A stretch of DNA of 64,000 nt from Prauserella halophila (GCF_024171895.1 NZ_JAMTCQ010000008.1:744001-808000), one strand, 5' to 3'; positions 37,072-45,991 are shown, counted from the stretch's first letter. Notes: generated by a model not told the origin, from the sequence alone. Made by a program: numbers and translations.

Positions 37072-38536
37072 TCGTCAGGGTGTAGTCGCTCGGCTCGAGC
37101 TTGCGGGTCTGCATCCAGTACCGCCAGGTGAAGCCCGGCCAGACCGTCCGGTTGACGCCCTGGGCGTCGAGGTACCAGCTGGTGCAGCCGCCGCGGCTCC
37201 AGATTCCGCCTTCGAGTTTGCGCTGGATGTCGGTGTTGAACTTGTCCTGCACCTCGGGGCGGACCTCGATGGCCTCGGCCTGTTTCTCGTCGACGTAGTC
37301 GATCGCCTCCGCGACGTACCGGATCTGCTGCTCGATCATGAACACGACCGAGTTGTGCCCCAGACCGGTGTTCGGGCCGAGCAGGAAGAACAGGTTCGGG
37401 AAGCCTGCAACGGTGATGCCCTTGTGGGTCTGCATCCCCTCGGTCGCCCAGAGCTTGCCGAGGTCCTGTCCCCCGACTCCGACGACGCCCAGGTCGTCGT
37501 ACGCGTCGGTGACGTGAAAGCCGGTGCCGTAAATGATCACGTCGGCCTCGTGTTCCACACCGGCCGAGTCGATGACACTGCTGTCGGTCACCTCGGAAAC
37601 CCCGTCGGTGACCACGTCGACGTTGTCGCGTTCCAGCGCCGGGTAGTAGTCGTTGGAGATGAGCACGCGCTTGCAGCCCATCACGTAGTCGGGCGTGACC
37701 TTGGCGCGCAGCTCGGGGTCACGCACCTGCTTGTTGATGTGCCGCTCGGCCACCTTCTGGGCGAACTTCATGATCCGCGGGTCGCCGTTGAATCCGACCG
37801 CCCGCATCTCGAGCATCCAGTAGATGGCGCTGCGGTAGAGCCGCTGGGCCCCCGGCACCCGCGCGAAGAGCTTGCGGACCCAGCCCGGCATCTTGCGGTC
37901 GGGCTTCGGCATGATCCACGGCGGTGTGCGCTGGAACAGGGTCAGCCGGTCGACCTCCTTCGCGATCTGCGGGACGAACTGCACCGCACTGGCGCCGGTG
38001 CCGACGACCGCGACCTTCTTGCCGCGCAGGTCGACGTCGTGGTCCCACTGCGCGGAGTGGAACGCGGGCCCCTGGAACTTTTCCGCGCCGCGCAGTTCGG
38101 GGATCTGCGGGATGTGCAGCGCACCGACACCGGCGACCAGATACCTGCCGACGAACTCGTCACCGCGCGCGGTGGTCACGTGCCAGCGGTTGGTCTCCTC
38201 GTCCCACCGGGCACCGGTCAACTCCTGGCCGAAGTGGATCGAACGGTAGAGGTCGTATTTCCTGGCGATCGAGCGCAGGTATTCGTGGATCTCCGGCTGC
38301 CCGGAGAAGGCCCGGGACCAGTCGGGGTTCTGCTCGAACGAGTACGAGTACATGTGCGACTGGATGTCGCAGGCACAGCCGGGATAGGTGTTGTCGCGCC
38401 AGGTGCCGCCCACCTCGTCGGCCTTCTCGAGGACCACGAAGTCGTCGCGTTCCTCCTGACGGAGCTTGATCGCCATACCCATGCCGGAGAACCCGGTCCC
38501 GACGATGATGACGCCCGCCTCGATGCGGTTGCCCAT
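37067..38536 (-). CDS. Flavin-containing Baeyer-Villiger-type monooxygenase
   Basis: The FAD motif VIIVGTGFSGMGMA opens the protein, the NADP motif VAVVGTGASAVQ is central, and the Baeyer-Villiger fingerprint F-x-G-x-x-x-H-x-x-x-W is seen as FQGPAFHSAQWD. The 489-residue length suits the family. It probably oxygenates ketones or other hydrophobic substrates with NADPH and O2. It is divergent from a TetR regulator with an inverted repeat in the 90-bp gap, the usual layout for TetR control of a detoxifying or catabolic enzyme. Confidence 0.93.
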   Translation of the reverse strand: MGNRIEAGVIIVGTGFSGMGMAIKLRQEERDDFVVLEKADEVGGTWRDNTYPGCACDIQSHMYSYSFEQNPDWSRAFSGQPEIHEYLRSIARKYDLYRSIHFGQELTGARWDEETNRWHVTTARGDEFVGRYLVAGVGALHIPQIPELRGAEKFQGPAFHSAQWDHDVDLRGKKVAVVGTGASAVQFVPQIAKEVDRLTLFQRTPPWIMPKPDRKMPGWVRKLFARVPGAQRLYRSAIYWMLEMRAVGFNGDPRIMKFAQKVAERHINKQVRDPELRAKVTPDYVMGCKRVLISNDYYPALERDNVDVVTDGVSEVTDSSVIDSAGVEHEADVIIYGTGFHVTDAYDDLGVVGVGGQDLGKLWATEGMQTHKGITVAGFPNLFFLLGPNTGLGHNSVVFMIEQQIRYVAEAIDYVDEKQAEAIEVRPEVQDKFNTDIQRKLEGGIWSRGGCTSWYLDAQGVNRTVWPGFTWRYWMQTRKLEPSDYTLTK

Positions 38537-38600
38537 ACGTGCCTCCAGCCGCTCTAGTTCGTCTCCGGTCCCTGTTACCGCGAGTCCACCTTACTCGAAG

Positions 38601-38621
38601 TAGGTTACTTCCGGTAGCCTA
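38601..38621. promoter_or_regulatory. Candidate TetR operator between monooxygenase and tetR
   Basis: The inverted repeat taggttac (38601-38608) and gtagccta (38614-38621), one mismatch, has a 5-base spacer. It lies just before the tetR start and in the shared divergent promoter region. Confidence 0.45.
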
Positions 38622-38626
38622 GGGTC

Positions 38627-39295
38627 GTGAGTTCTACGGCGAAAGCCCCCGACACCACCGCGGACAAGACGGGGTCGGGACAGGCCACCCCCCGCAAACG
38701 CATGCCTCGTGCGCAGCGTGAGCAACAGATGATCCAGGTCGCCGTAGTCGTGTTCTCCAAACACGGCTACACCGCGGCATCGATGGACGAGATCGCCGAG
38801 CACGTCGGCGTGTCGAAGCCGATGCTCTACGAGTACTTCAAGTCGAAAGAGGGCCTGCTCCTCGCGTGCATCCGCGAAGCGCGCGCCGAACTGCGACGCG
38901 TCACCGAACAGGCCGTCGCGGCGTCCTCCACCGGCGAGGAGGCGCTACGGCAGGGGTTGCTCGCGTTCTTCAGCTTCATCCGCGACCACAGGCAGTCGTG
39001 GTCACTGATACGCCACGAAGCGAACCTGGTCGGCAAGCCCGCAGAAGAACTCGAGACCACGCGACAGCAACAGACGGACCTGATCGCAACCCTCATGGGT
39101 GATTTCACAGACCCCGAGACGGCACGGATCGCTGAAGAGTCGGGGCTGCTGCAGGCGGCTGCGGAATTCGTCGTCGGCGGATGTGAACGGCTGGCGATCT
39201 GGTCGGAGGAGCGTGAGGACCTCACACCGGAGATCGTGGCCGAATACGCCGTCAACCTGCTGTGGGGCGGACTCGCGCAAATCGCCGGCCGTTGA
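38627..39295 (+). CDS. TetR/AcrR family regulator
   Basis: The N-terminal helix-turn-helix is typical: VVVFSKHGYTAASMDEIAEH and VGVSKPMLYEYFKSKEGLLL. The ligand domain of about 150 residues follows. The GTG at 38627 gives a short disordered lead (about 25 residues); ATG at 38702 is an alternative start close to the conserved domain. It likely represses the divergent monooxygenase and itself through the site at 38601-38621. Confidence 0.92.
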   Translation: MSSTAKAPDTTADKTGSGQATPRKRMPRAQREQQMIQVAVVVFSKHGYTAASMDEIAEHVGVSKPMLYEYFKSKEGLLLACIREARAELRRVTEQAVAASSTGEEALRQGLLAFFSFIRDHRQSWSLIRHEANLVGKPAEELETTRQQQTDLIATLMGDFTDPETARIAEESGLLQAAAEFVVGGCERLAIWSEEREDLTPEIVAEYAVNLLWGGLAQIAGR

Positions 39296-39539
39296 TGGAA
39301 ATTCACTGGCGCCGATCGAATGGTGGCGCCCCGTAACCGTCGCGGCGCCGACACTGAGACCGTTCTCACCCTGCGTAATTCCCGACACCAACTCGTGTTG
39401 CCGGAGGCACCTGTTCGTAACACAATTCAGACTGGCGCAAGGTTGCCACTCGATCGTGTGGTCAACGAATTGGCGTCATAGGACGACGGCGGGGGCGTCC
39501 TGCACAGTGAGACCTGCCGTTGGGAGAGGGGTGAGGACA

Positions 39540-40277
39540 GTGACGCAGCCGATCACTGCGGTGTACGTGCGTGAAGAGGGGGACTACACGGTCACGGTGA
39601 CCGGCGACGGCCAGGAGTTCGCCGACCGGGCTCCGGGCATCATCGCCGCGCGCGATCGCGCGGACCAGCTCATCGAGAAGATCGCACCCAAGACCGGGGA
39701 CGACGAGGACCCGACCGTGGTGCACTTGCTCGACGGCAGTGCGCTCGAGTTCACGTCGGCGTACATGACGGCGCGGCTCTCGCGTGCCGAGACCGCGGAA
39801 CAGGACGAATCCGGCGACACCGCCGGAGCCGAGGACGTCGGCGAGGCGGATGCGGCTGCCGGGACCGGCGCCGCCGACACCGCAGCCACCGACGTCTCGA
39901 CCGCCGAGGCCGGCACTGCCGACGTCGCCGAGGCCGACGTCGCCGAGGCCGGCACTGCTGACGTCGAGACCGCCGACGTCGAAGCTTCCGGAGCCGAGGA
40001 CGATTCCACCGAATCCGACACAGCGGAAGCCGACGCCGAGATCGCGACCGACGACACGTCCGCCGACTCGGACACCGAAGACGCGGCGCAGGCGGCGTCC
40101 GAGTCGGTGGACTCGACGAACGAGGACGACGGTGCAGCCGCACAGACCGCACCGGGCAGCGGGGTTCCGCGCAAGGAGCTCACCAAGAGCCCGGACGCGG
40201 CGGAGACCACCGCCGGCGACGACGAGTCGGGCGACAAGCCCTACGCCGCGGCCACCAACACGGCCGCCGCCAGCTGA
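39540..40277 (+). CDS. Hypothetical protein with acidic low-complexity tail
   Basis: The first 80 residues (ITAVYVREEGDYTVTVTGDG, then EFADRAPGIIAARDRADQLI) look like a small folded domain. The remaining 165 residues are rich in Ala, Glu, Asp and Thr with imperfect repeats such as AEADVAEAGTADV, and are strongly acidic. There is no signal peptide or transmembrane helix. The GTG at 39540 has GAGAGGGG upstream. I do not recognise a family. A basic-protein-binding or mimicry role is only a guess. The 39296-39539 gap holds no supported gene. Confidence 0.7.
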   Translation: MTQPITAVYVREEGDYTVTVTGDGQEFADRAPGIIAARDRADQLIEKIAPKTGDDEDPTVVHLLDGSALEFTSAYMTARLSRAETAEQDESGDTAGAEDVGEADAAAGTGAADTAATDVSTAEAGTADVAEADVAEAGTADVETADVEASGAEDDSTESDTAEADAEIATDDTSADSDTEDAAQAASESVDSTNEDDGAAAQTAPGSGVPRKELTKSPDAAETTAGDDESGDKPYAAATNTAAAS

Positions 40278-40309
40278 CAGCGCGCGAGCTCACCCTCCGC
40301 TCGAGAAGC

Positions 40310-40355
40310 ACCACGCCGACGACCACGCGAGACGACGCGCGGGCGTCGGCGTGGT
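40310..40355. terminator. Bidirectional hairpin between 39540 gene and DUF3618 gene
   Basis: Arms accacgccgacg (40310-40321) and cgtcggcgtggt (40344-40355) are perfectly complementary over 12 bp, with a 22-base loop, between convergent genes. Confidence 0.5.
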
Positions 40356-40360
40356 CTGTG

Positions 40361-40582
40361 TCAGCGGACCAGCTTGCGTACCAGCAGCGCCGCGACCAGC
40401 GCACCGGCGCCGATCAGCGGGAACTTCACCTTGGGCTCCTCGAGCTTGGCCTGGACGCTCGTCTTGGCGTTGTCGGCAAGCCGCTGCGGGTTGGCCTTCA
40501 CCGCGAGCTGGTCGATCGTGCCGGCCAGGGCAGTCCGAGACCGCTCGATCTCGCGTTCGATGGCGTCCGGGTTGCGAGCCAC
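40361..40582 (-). CDS. DUF3618 family small membrane protein
   Basis: The 73-residue protein begins ARNPDAIEREIERSRTALAG, typical of DUF3618, and ends with one transmembrane helix (FPLIGAGALVAALLVRKLVR). The first part is a charged amphipathic helix. The ATG at 40582 has GAGGA upstream. Function is unknown for the family. Confidence 0.88.
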   Translation of the reverse strand: MARNPDAIEREIERSRTALAGTIDQLAVKANPQRLADNAKTSVQAKLEEPKVKFPLIGAGALVAALLVRKLVR

Positions 40583-40706
40583 GTGTCCTCCTCGCTGAAT
40601 GCATGCATTGCGCGCAGGGTGTCACGGTAGAGCACAACGCCCCCGGAAGGCGCACAGGCCACGCCGAACGCGGCCCGAACCGTCACCGCTAGGCTTGTCC
40701 CCCGTC

Positions 40707-40780
40707 GGGCCCGTAGCCCAATAGGCAGAGGCACTAGGTTTAGGTCCTAGCCAGTGTGGGTTCGAGTCCCACCGGGCCCA
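40707..40780 (+). tRNA. tRNA with UAG anticodon (nominal tRNA-Leu, CUA codon), short variable loop
   Basis: A full cloverleaf of 74 bases: acceptor gggcccg/cgggccc with discriminator A, anticodon stem ctagg/cctag with loop tttaggt (anticodon tag at 40741-40743), variable loop ccagt, and T arm gtggg-ttcgagt-cccac. The D stem (gccc/aggc) has one mismatch. Bacterial leucine tRNAs are class II with a long variable arm, but this one has a five-base variable loop (class I). The anticodon says Leu; the architecture does not. CCA is not encoded. The neighbouring island suggests the locus is an integration hot spot, though I found no attachment repeat. Confidence 0.9.
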
Positions 40781-40820
40781 CCGCTGAAGTGACTGGCCGT
40801 CCCCTGTGCGCGGTCGCGTC

Positions 40821-41627
40821 TCACACCGTCTTGAGCAGCCCCATGCGGGAGGCGATGCCACGTGCTTCGCGGGCGACGGCCTCGCGGCGGGCCCGGCCGA
40901 TCATGGTCGAGATGATCTCGCGGACGAACATGTTGCCCCGCGTGCGCACCGGCCCGAGCCGTTCGGCGCGGGTGAGGAGGTCGATCACCTGCTCGTCCGG
41001 CTTACGCAGCCCGTACCGGGCCCGCGCGTACTCGATCAGGTAGGTGGTGCGCCGCGAGTCGATCTCCAGCTCGGCCGGGTCGATCGTCTCGGCCAGGGCT
41101 GCGGCGGTTGCGTGGTCGCCTTCCTCGAGGGCGGCGGTCATGCGCCACAGCACCACGTTCGCCGGGGAGAACAGCAGGTGGTGCCGGTTCCCATGCTCGA
41201 CGTGCTCGGCGATGCCGGCAGCCTCATCGAGCGCAGCCTCCGGCGCGCCACCGGTCACCGACTCGGTGAACCCGGCGGTGAGGGTCAACGCGCCGCGGAC
41301 GTCGTGCGCGTCGTCCGGCACTATCTCGAGGCCACGGCGGGCGAGCGTGCCCGCCCGCTTGTGGGCGCCGAGCCCGGACAACGCTTGCGTGCGGGCGAAC
41401 TCGGCGAGCGCGATCCAGTGCGCCTCACCGAGCCGCTCGGCCGCGGCGCGACCGCGGTCGGCCGCGATCCACGCCAGGTCCGGCGCCCCGAGCCCCTTCA
41501 CCAGTAGTGACGTCGTGTGGGTGGCGGTAACCAACGAGCGGAGCCCGTCCGCCTCGCGGGCGTGGGTGTGGAGCGCGACGAGCAGGTCCGGGATGCGCTG
41601 CCCGACCTCCAGCTCGGGCGCGATCAA
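40821..41627 (-). pseudogene. 5'-truncated XRE/TPR transcriptional regulator
   Basis: The 268 residues match the TPR-like C-terminal two thirds of actinobacterial XRE regulators such as the intact one at 43493-44680. Examples are LVTATHTTSLLVKGLGAPDL and RRGLEIVPDDAHDVRGALTL. There is no helix-turn-helix and no proper start: the frame opens at a TTG where GC-poor foreign sequence begins (41624-41630). The missing N-terminus of about 130 residues was probably lost when the neighbouring DNA arrived or was deleted. It might still be expressed but could not bind DNA in the usual way. Confidence 0.7.
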
Positions 41628-43152
41628 ATGTACAAGACATCACCGTCGGCCAAGATTGACGGCGGAAAGAATTCAGTCAGTATGTCCTCGGAAAGAAACA
41701 CCCCGAAGTCACCCGAGTCTTGAGCAAATCCGAATTCGTGGAGCAGGTATTCACGGCGAACGAGCTGCAACCCAGGGCGAGCCTCATGCTCGAAACGGAT
41801 GTCCAGGACGGGGTCCGCTTCCCAGTCGCTTACCCGCACGGAAGGGTTCGACACAGCCGGGGAATCAAGGTCGCCAGATTGGAGAACTCCGACAACGCCG
41901 TTCACGGCAACATCGCGCGGCGATGGCGCAAAGGGAGATTCCCCGCGACAGTGAGACGTGATGTCGAATTCCTGGGCACCTACCACAGTGGAGACATCCC
42001 CGTTGGTCTCCACTCGCAACACCTCTGCGGGCGGGCGAGAACTCCACGGACGTTTGGCCGCCCGCCGCATAGTTGCGAAGAGATTTCTATTCAGAACGAC
42101 GGCATCCTGAAAGGCGCCGAATCCGGCGGGCACCTCGAACTCTTTCGTTGCCGACTCGCCAACATGGCGAGCGATAGTTGAATCCCAGGCGGTCCCATTG
42201 TCCTTCAAGGACGAAGAGAGATCCCACGAGCCGTATTCGTCCGACCTCAGTAGTCGTGATCTCCAGATCGATCTGCGAACGCGCACGATCTCCGAGTCTT
42301 CAGGAATACTTTCGGTGCGTGTGACCGTGAACTCCGTGTCATCCACACTGTCGATTCGGATAACGTCCGCGCCAGCCCGGTCGTCCACCCATACGCTGTT
42401 CTCGCAGTAAGCCACGGTTCGCGGCGGCCACAGCGCGGCAGTCGGACCAGCGGCCCACTCCCAAGTGACCATCTGTACAAAGCGTCCCGAGCGGTTCAGC
42501 ATGATGGCGACGGGCTGCATCTCGTCGATAACGACGAGATGCAGCCCGATTGGGACCAGGCAGGTAGGCCTGAAGTACCGTGACCGGCGACTCATGGTCC
42601 GTATGGTTGCACCGGGGCATCTCGGCCGCAACTGTCCAGCCGTAGGCGCACTCTCGCCAGTTGTCGGACTGACTATTCCCGTTGGACCACATCGTATATG
42701 CGCCCCCGTTGTTGGCATTATAGATCACGCTTGCGCCGCCGTAACGTAGTTGCCAGCGTCCACGACCTCGGTCGACGTGAACGCCGTCGAACACGATCCG
42801 CGTGAAGCAGTCATGTGCTGCATCTACTTGGCTGGCATGTATCGGGGGCACTGTTCCTGAGTAATCCGGATGCGCGATATGGATCATCGCCCCGGTTTTC
42901 CATTCCGCAATGCACGTTGAGGTCGCTCGTGCCGCTCAGTGGAACACCCTCTCCAGAGCTGCGAATCGCTGACCACACAAGCTCGTTGGGCCACACCTCG
43001 TCGAAGTATCCCTCTAGATAATTGTCCCACTCATCAGTGCAATCGACTGGCATTACATTCGCTGGGGAAATATCGCCTAGTATCCCGCATCGGGAGTGTT
43101 GTGACCGTTTCAATCTATCGGATAGCACGGCGACCGCTGACGGCATGGGCAT
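41624..43152 (-). pseudogene. Frameshifted orphan gene of lower GC content
   Basis: Three consecutive minus-strand frames each contain natural-looking protein and fit end to end. Frame one (to about 42890) includes DISPANVMPVDCTDEWDNYL and EGYFDEVWPNELVWSAIRSS. Frame two (about 42925-42560) includes MIHIAHPDYSGTVPPIHASQ and GGASVIYNANNGGAYTMWSN. Frame three (about 42570-41624) includes VVIDEMQPVAIMLNRSGRFV and ends with a stop. Together they give roughly 490 residues, so two frameshifts (or assembly errors) break one gene; two adjacent genes are the alternative. Base composition is visibly more AT-rich than the neighbours, which suggests acquisition. I do not recognise the family. Confidence 0.55.
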
Positions 43153-43465
43153 ACACCACGCTCGTGTGGCTGCTGACGATCGGCCATGCCGACGCCAAGC
43201 ACGACCGCGTGCGGCAACTACTGTCCGCCTTTCCGTTCCTCGTCCTCCTGGACGTCTGGGCAGGGCGGAAGTGTTCCCCGCTCGGAGTGGGGGCGATCGC
43301 CGTGGTGGCGTATTCGGCTCGTGGCTCAGCGCATACGCGCTGGTCGCACAGCCGCACTCGATTGATCCTTGCTACTGTCCCGGCTCGCCGGGCTACTCTG
43401 AGCGCGTACCTCATCTGCGGAGGGCACGGCCCCCGGTTTGGCCACCGGGGGCATTCCGCAGGTGA
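43101..43465 (+). pseudogene. Remnant of a membrane glycosyltransferase C-terminus
   Basis: From a GTG at 43101 (GGGAG upstream) one frame reads RPLTAWAYTTLVWLLTIGHA and RQLLSAFPFLVLLDVWAGRK. Near 43308 the sense continues in the next frame as FGSWLSAYALVAQPHSIDPC. Joined, this resembles the last two or three helices of GT39/mannosyltransferase-like actinobacterial membrane proteins, which end with a lysine/arginine motif before PAFPLLLP-type helices. It has no N-terminal body and contains a frameshift, so I treat it as debris within the island. Confidence 0.35.
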
Positions 43466-43492
43466 TCACTCCGCAGCCGTGAGAGGTATGCG

Positions 43493-44680
43493 ATGCAGTC
43501 CATCGGCGAGCGCATCCGGCAGCTACGCGGCAAGGCCCTCACCCAGCGGCAGCTCGCGGACACGGCGGGCGTGTCCATCGACATCGTGCGCAAGCTCGAG
43601 CAGGGCGCCCGGCTTACCGCGTCCAGCGGCACCCTGACCAGGCTGGCGCGTGCGTTGGACGTGTCGGTGCCGGAGCTGCTCGGCACGCGCATGGCTGTTC
43701 CCTCCGGCGACCCGAACACCGGCGTGGTCGCGATCCGCCGCGCACTGTCCCCGGTCGACGACCTGCTCGACACCCCCGCCGACGACGGCCAGGCGGCCAC
43801 CCTCGCCGAGGCGCGCCGCACCGTCGACTACGCCTGGGGCACCTACTGGGACGGCCGCTACGACGAGCTGTCCGGGCTGCTGCCGACCGCACTGCCCCAG
43901 CTGCGCGCCACGCTGCACGCCGCCGGACCCGACGAGCGTGTCGAGGCGGCCGAGCTACTCGCCCGTGCCTACTGGGTCACCGGCTGCACGCTGGTGCACC
44001 TCGGCCAGACCGACCCGGCGTGGCAGGCCATCCGGCTCGCCCACGAGCACGCCGAGCAGGGCGGCGACGAGCTGCTCGCCGCGACCGTACGTGGGTCGAT
44101 CTCGTGGCAGCTGCTCGTGCAGGGCCGCTACGACGAGTCGCACCGTGTCGCGGCGCGCACCGCGGAGGGGCTCGAGCCGCGCGGCGACGCGTCGCTGTCG
44201 CACCTGTCGGCGTACGGGTCGCTGATCATCACCGCGGCGACCGCGTCCGGTCGAGACCTCCGTACCGGCGAGGCTCGGCACCTGGTCGGCCAGGCGCGTG
44301 ACGTCGCCGCCCGCATGGGCACCGACCGGCACGACTACGAGACCTATTTCGGCCCATCGCAGGTCGTGATGCAGACCGTCGACGTCGGCGTGGTCACCGA
44401 GGACTACACTGCCGCACTCGACGCGGCGCGGGAGATGCCACGTAACGGTGCCGCGCTGCCGCTCGCTTCCCGCTGTCGGCATCTGGCCGATCAGGCGATG
44501 GCGCACGCCCGCCTCGGCCACCGGCAGAAAGCACTCGACTCATTGCTCGCCGCGGAGACGATGGGGCCGGACTGGATCCGGCACCAGACACTGCCGCGGC
44601 GCATCGTCGGCGACCTGCTCGAACGGGACCGGCAGTCCCGACTGCGCGGCCTCGCACAGCGACTCGGCGTATCGGGGTAG
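43493..44680 (+). CDS. XRE-family regulator with TPR-like C-terminal domain
   Basis: The N-terminal helix-turn-helix (LTQRQLADTAGVSIDIVRKL then EQGARLTASSGTLTRLARAL) is followed by about 300 residues of helical repeats (AAELLARAYWVTGCTLVHLG) typical of large actinobacterial XRE regulators. These usually respond to peptides or small ligands. The ATG at 43493 has GAGAGG upstream. It heads a tightly packed run of genes ending in the deaminase and its immunity protein, so it may control them. The truncated gene at 40821-41627 is its paralog. Confidence 0.9.
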   Translation: MQSIGERIRQLRGKALTQRQLADTAGVSIDIVRKLEQGARLTASSGTLTRLARALDVSVPELLGTRMAVPSGDPNTGVVAIRRALSPVDDLLDTPADDGQAATLAEARRTVDYAWGTYWDGRYDELSGLLPTALPQLRATLHAAGPDERVEAAELLARAYWVTGCTLVHLGQTDPAWQAIRLAHEHAEQGGDELLAATVRGSISWQLLVQGRYDESHRVAARTAEGLEPRGDASLSHLSAYGSLIITAATASGRDLRTGEARHLVGQARDVAARMGTDRHDYETYFGPSQVVMQTVDVGVVTEDYTAALDAAREMPRNGAALPLASRCRHLADQAMAHARLGHRQKALDSLLAAETMGPDWIRHQTLPRRIVGDLLERDRQSRLRGLAQRLGVSG

Positions 44681-44692
44681 TCCACCCGTGTA

Positions 44693-44875
44693 GTGGGACA
44701 TGACGTCCTACCCGCTACCCACGGCGTCGCCGCTCATAACGTCCGGGTCATGTTCCAGCGACACCTGATGCGCGGCGTGTCCCGGCCGAACTGGGGCCAG
44801 GTCGTCGTTACCGACGACCCGCCCGAGCCCACCACCGGGGCCACCACGGCCGACGGCGACGAGGACGACGAGTGA
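44693..44875 (+). CDS. Small hypothetical protein
   Basis: The 60-residue frame starts at GTG 44693; an ATG at 44750 would give 41 residues. The C-terminus is acidic (TTGATTADGDEDDE). Its stop overlaps the next start (GTGA), suggesting coupled translation with the gene at 44872. No family is recognised. Position between regulator and small coiled-coil gene supports its being real. Confidence 0.45.
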   Translation: MGHDVLPATHGVAAHNVRVMFQRHLMRGVSRPNWGQVVVTDDPPEPTTGATTADGDEDDE

Positions 44876-45099
44876 TCGCCCGCGACCGCGAGCTGCTCGC
44901 CCGGCTCGGGCAGGTCAACACCAGTCTCGGCCGCGCCGTCGTTGCGTTGATGTCGGCGCAGGCCGACGGTGAGCTGCCTGTCGACGGGGTGCGCGATCTG
45001 GCCGAGCTGCTCGGTAGCATGTCGGCCGAGTTGTACCGGCGGGCCGCCGAGCTCGAGGGCGGCCAGGCACCGGAGCGGGTCGTGATCGACGCGCACTGA
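44872..45099 (+). CDS. Small helical hypothetical protein
   Basis: Seventy-five residues, mostly predicted helix (RDRELLARLGQVNTSLGRAV, then VRDLAELLGSMSAELYRRAA). It overlaps the preceding small gene by four bases and lies 108 bases before the deaminase gene. No membrane segment, signal or known motif. It could be an accessory protein or chaperone of the deaminase module, by position only. Confidence 0.65.
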   Translation: MIARDRELLARLGQVNTSLGRAVVALMSAQADGELPVDGVRDLAELLGSMSAELYRRAAELEGGQAPERVVIDAH

Positions 45100-45206
45100 T
45101 CTCGCCTGCCCAGCCGGTGACACCCCGCACTCCCGGCCGGGCAGGCGCACCAGGACTGTCGGGGTGATGTGCCAGGCTGCGCGCCGCACACGCTGGGGGT
45201 GGTGAC

Positions 45207-45926
45207 ATGTCGCTCGATCGGCTGGCCGAGACCATCGGCCGTGTCCTCGACCAGCTCGCCGCCGCACGGTCAGCACTCGCCCACGCGTCGCAGGCCACCG
45301 TCGAGGTGCGCGACATGTACGCCCAGGCCCTCGAGGGGGCCCACGACGCGGACGCCGCGCAGGTGCCCGGCGTGGCCACGGAGGCCGTCGAGCAGGTCGA
45401 CCAGCAGCACGGCCGCCTTGCCCAGATCGAGCCGCTGCTGCGCGGCTATCTGGACCGGCTCGGCGCGACCACTGCGCCCGCGTCGCGGCAGCAACCGGCG
45501 CCCGTCGCGCCCAGCGCCCCGGCCGGCGATCCGGCACCACCACCGGCACCGGCTGGGGTGTCGGCGCCGGACGGTTCGCGGTACCCGCACGCCGCGGCGT
45601 GGGCGGCCGACATGCTGCCGTCGCGAGTGGTGCCACGCACACAGCAGCGCACGGTCGGTCTCATCGACGGCGTGCCCGGCCAGTTCACCTCCGGCGTGGA
45701 CGACACCTGGTCGGGCGCAGTGCAGCAGCGGCTGCGCGACCTCGGCCTGCGGCCGCAGTCGGCGCGATTCATGCAGGCACACGTCGAACTCAAGGTCGCC
45801 GAGTACATGCTGACCACCAGGCAGCGCCACACCGAGCTCGTGATCAACAACGAGCCGTGCCGCGCGCGCGACGCGCTGCGACCGGGATGCCGCGAGCTGC
45901 TACCGCGGTACCTTCCACGTGGGTAG
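45207..45926 (+). CDS. SCP1.201/DddA-like cytidine deaminase toxin, truncated by in-frame amber codon
   Basis: Residues 1-90 form a coiled-coil-like helical domain, followed by a Pro/Ala-rich linker and a C-terminal deaminase domain from about residue 120. The zinc motif is H192-V-E194 (AHVELKVAEYM) with C218 and C228 (INNEPCRARDALRPGC), then ELLPRYLP, as in SCP1.201-like deaminases that include the double-stranded DNA deaminase DddA. A TAG at 45924-45926 ends the protein just before 22 in-frame codons (TLTVHGTTEHGEPYSETFEG...) that look like the family C-terminus and end in a TGA overlapping the next gene. The product is therefore either truncated or made by read-through. No signal peptide is visible. 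Confidence 0.85.
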   Translation: MSLDRLAETIGRVLDQLAAARSALAHASQATVEVRDMYAQALEGAHDADAAQVPGVATEAVEQVDQQHGRLAQIEPLLRGYLDRLGATTAPASRQQPAPVAPSAPAGDPAPPPAPAGVSAPDGSRYPHAAAWAADMLPSRVVPRTQQRTVGLIDGVPGQFTSGVDDTWSGAVQQRLRDLGLRPQSARFMQAHVELKVAEYMLTTRQRHTELVINNEPCRARDALRPGCRELLPRYLPRG

Positions 45927-45991
45927 ACACTGACAGTGCACGGCACCACCGAGCACGGCGAACCGTACAGCGAAACGTTCGAGGGGACGGC

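Noticed and set aside
40741-40743. Idea that the UAG-anticodon tRNA suppresses the amber codon in the deaminase gene
   Set aside because: Anticodon 5'-UAG-3' pairs with codon CUA, not with UAG. An amber suppressor would need anticodon CUA.
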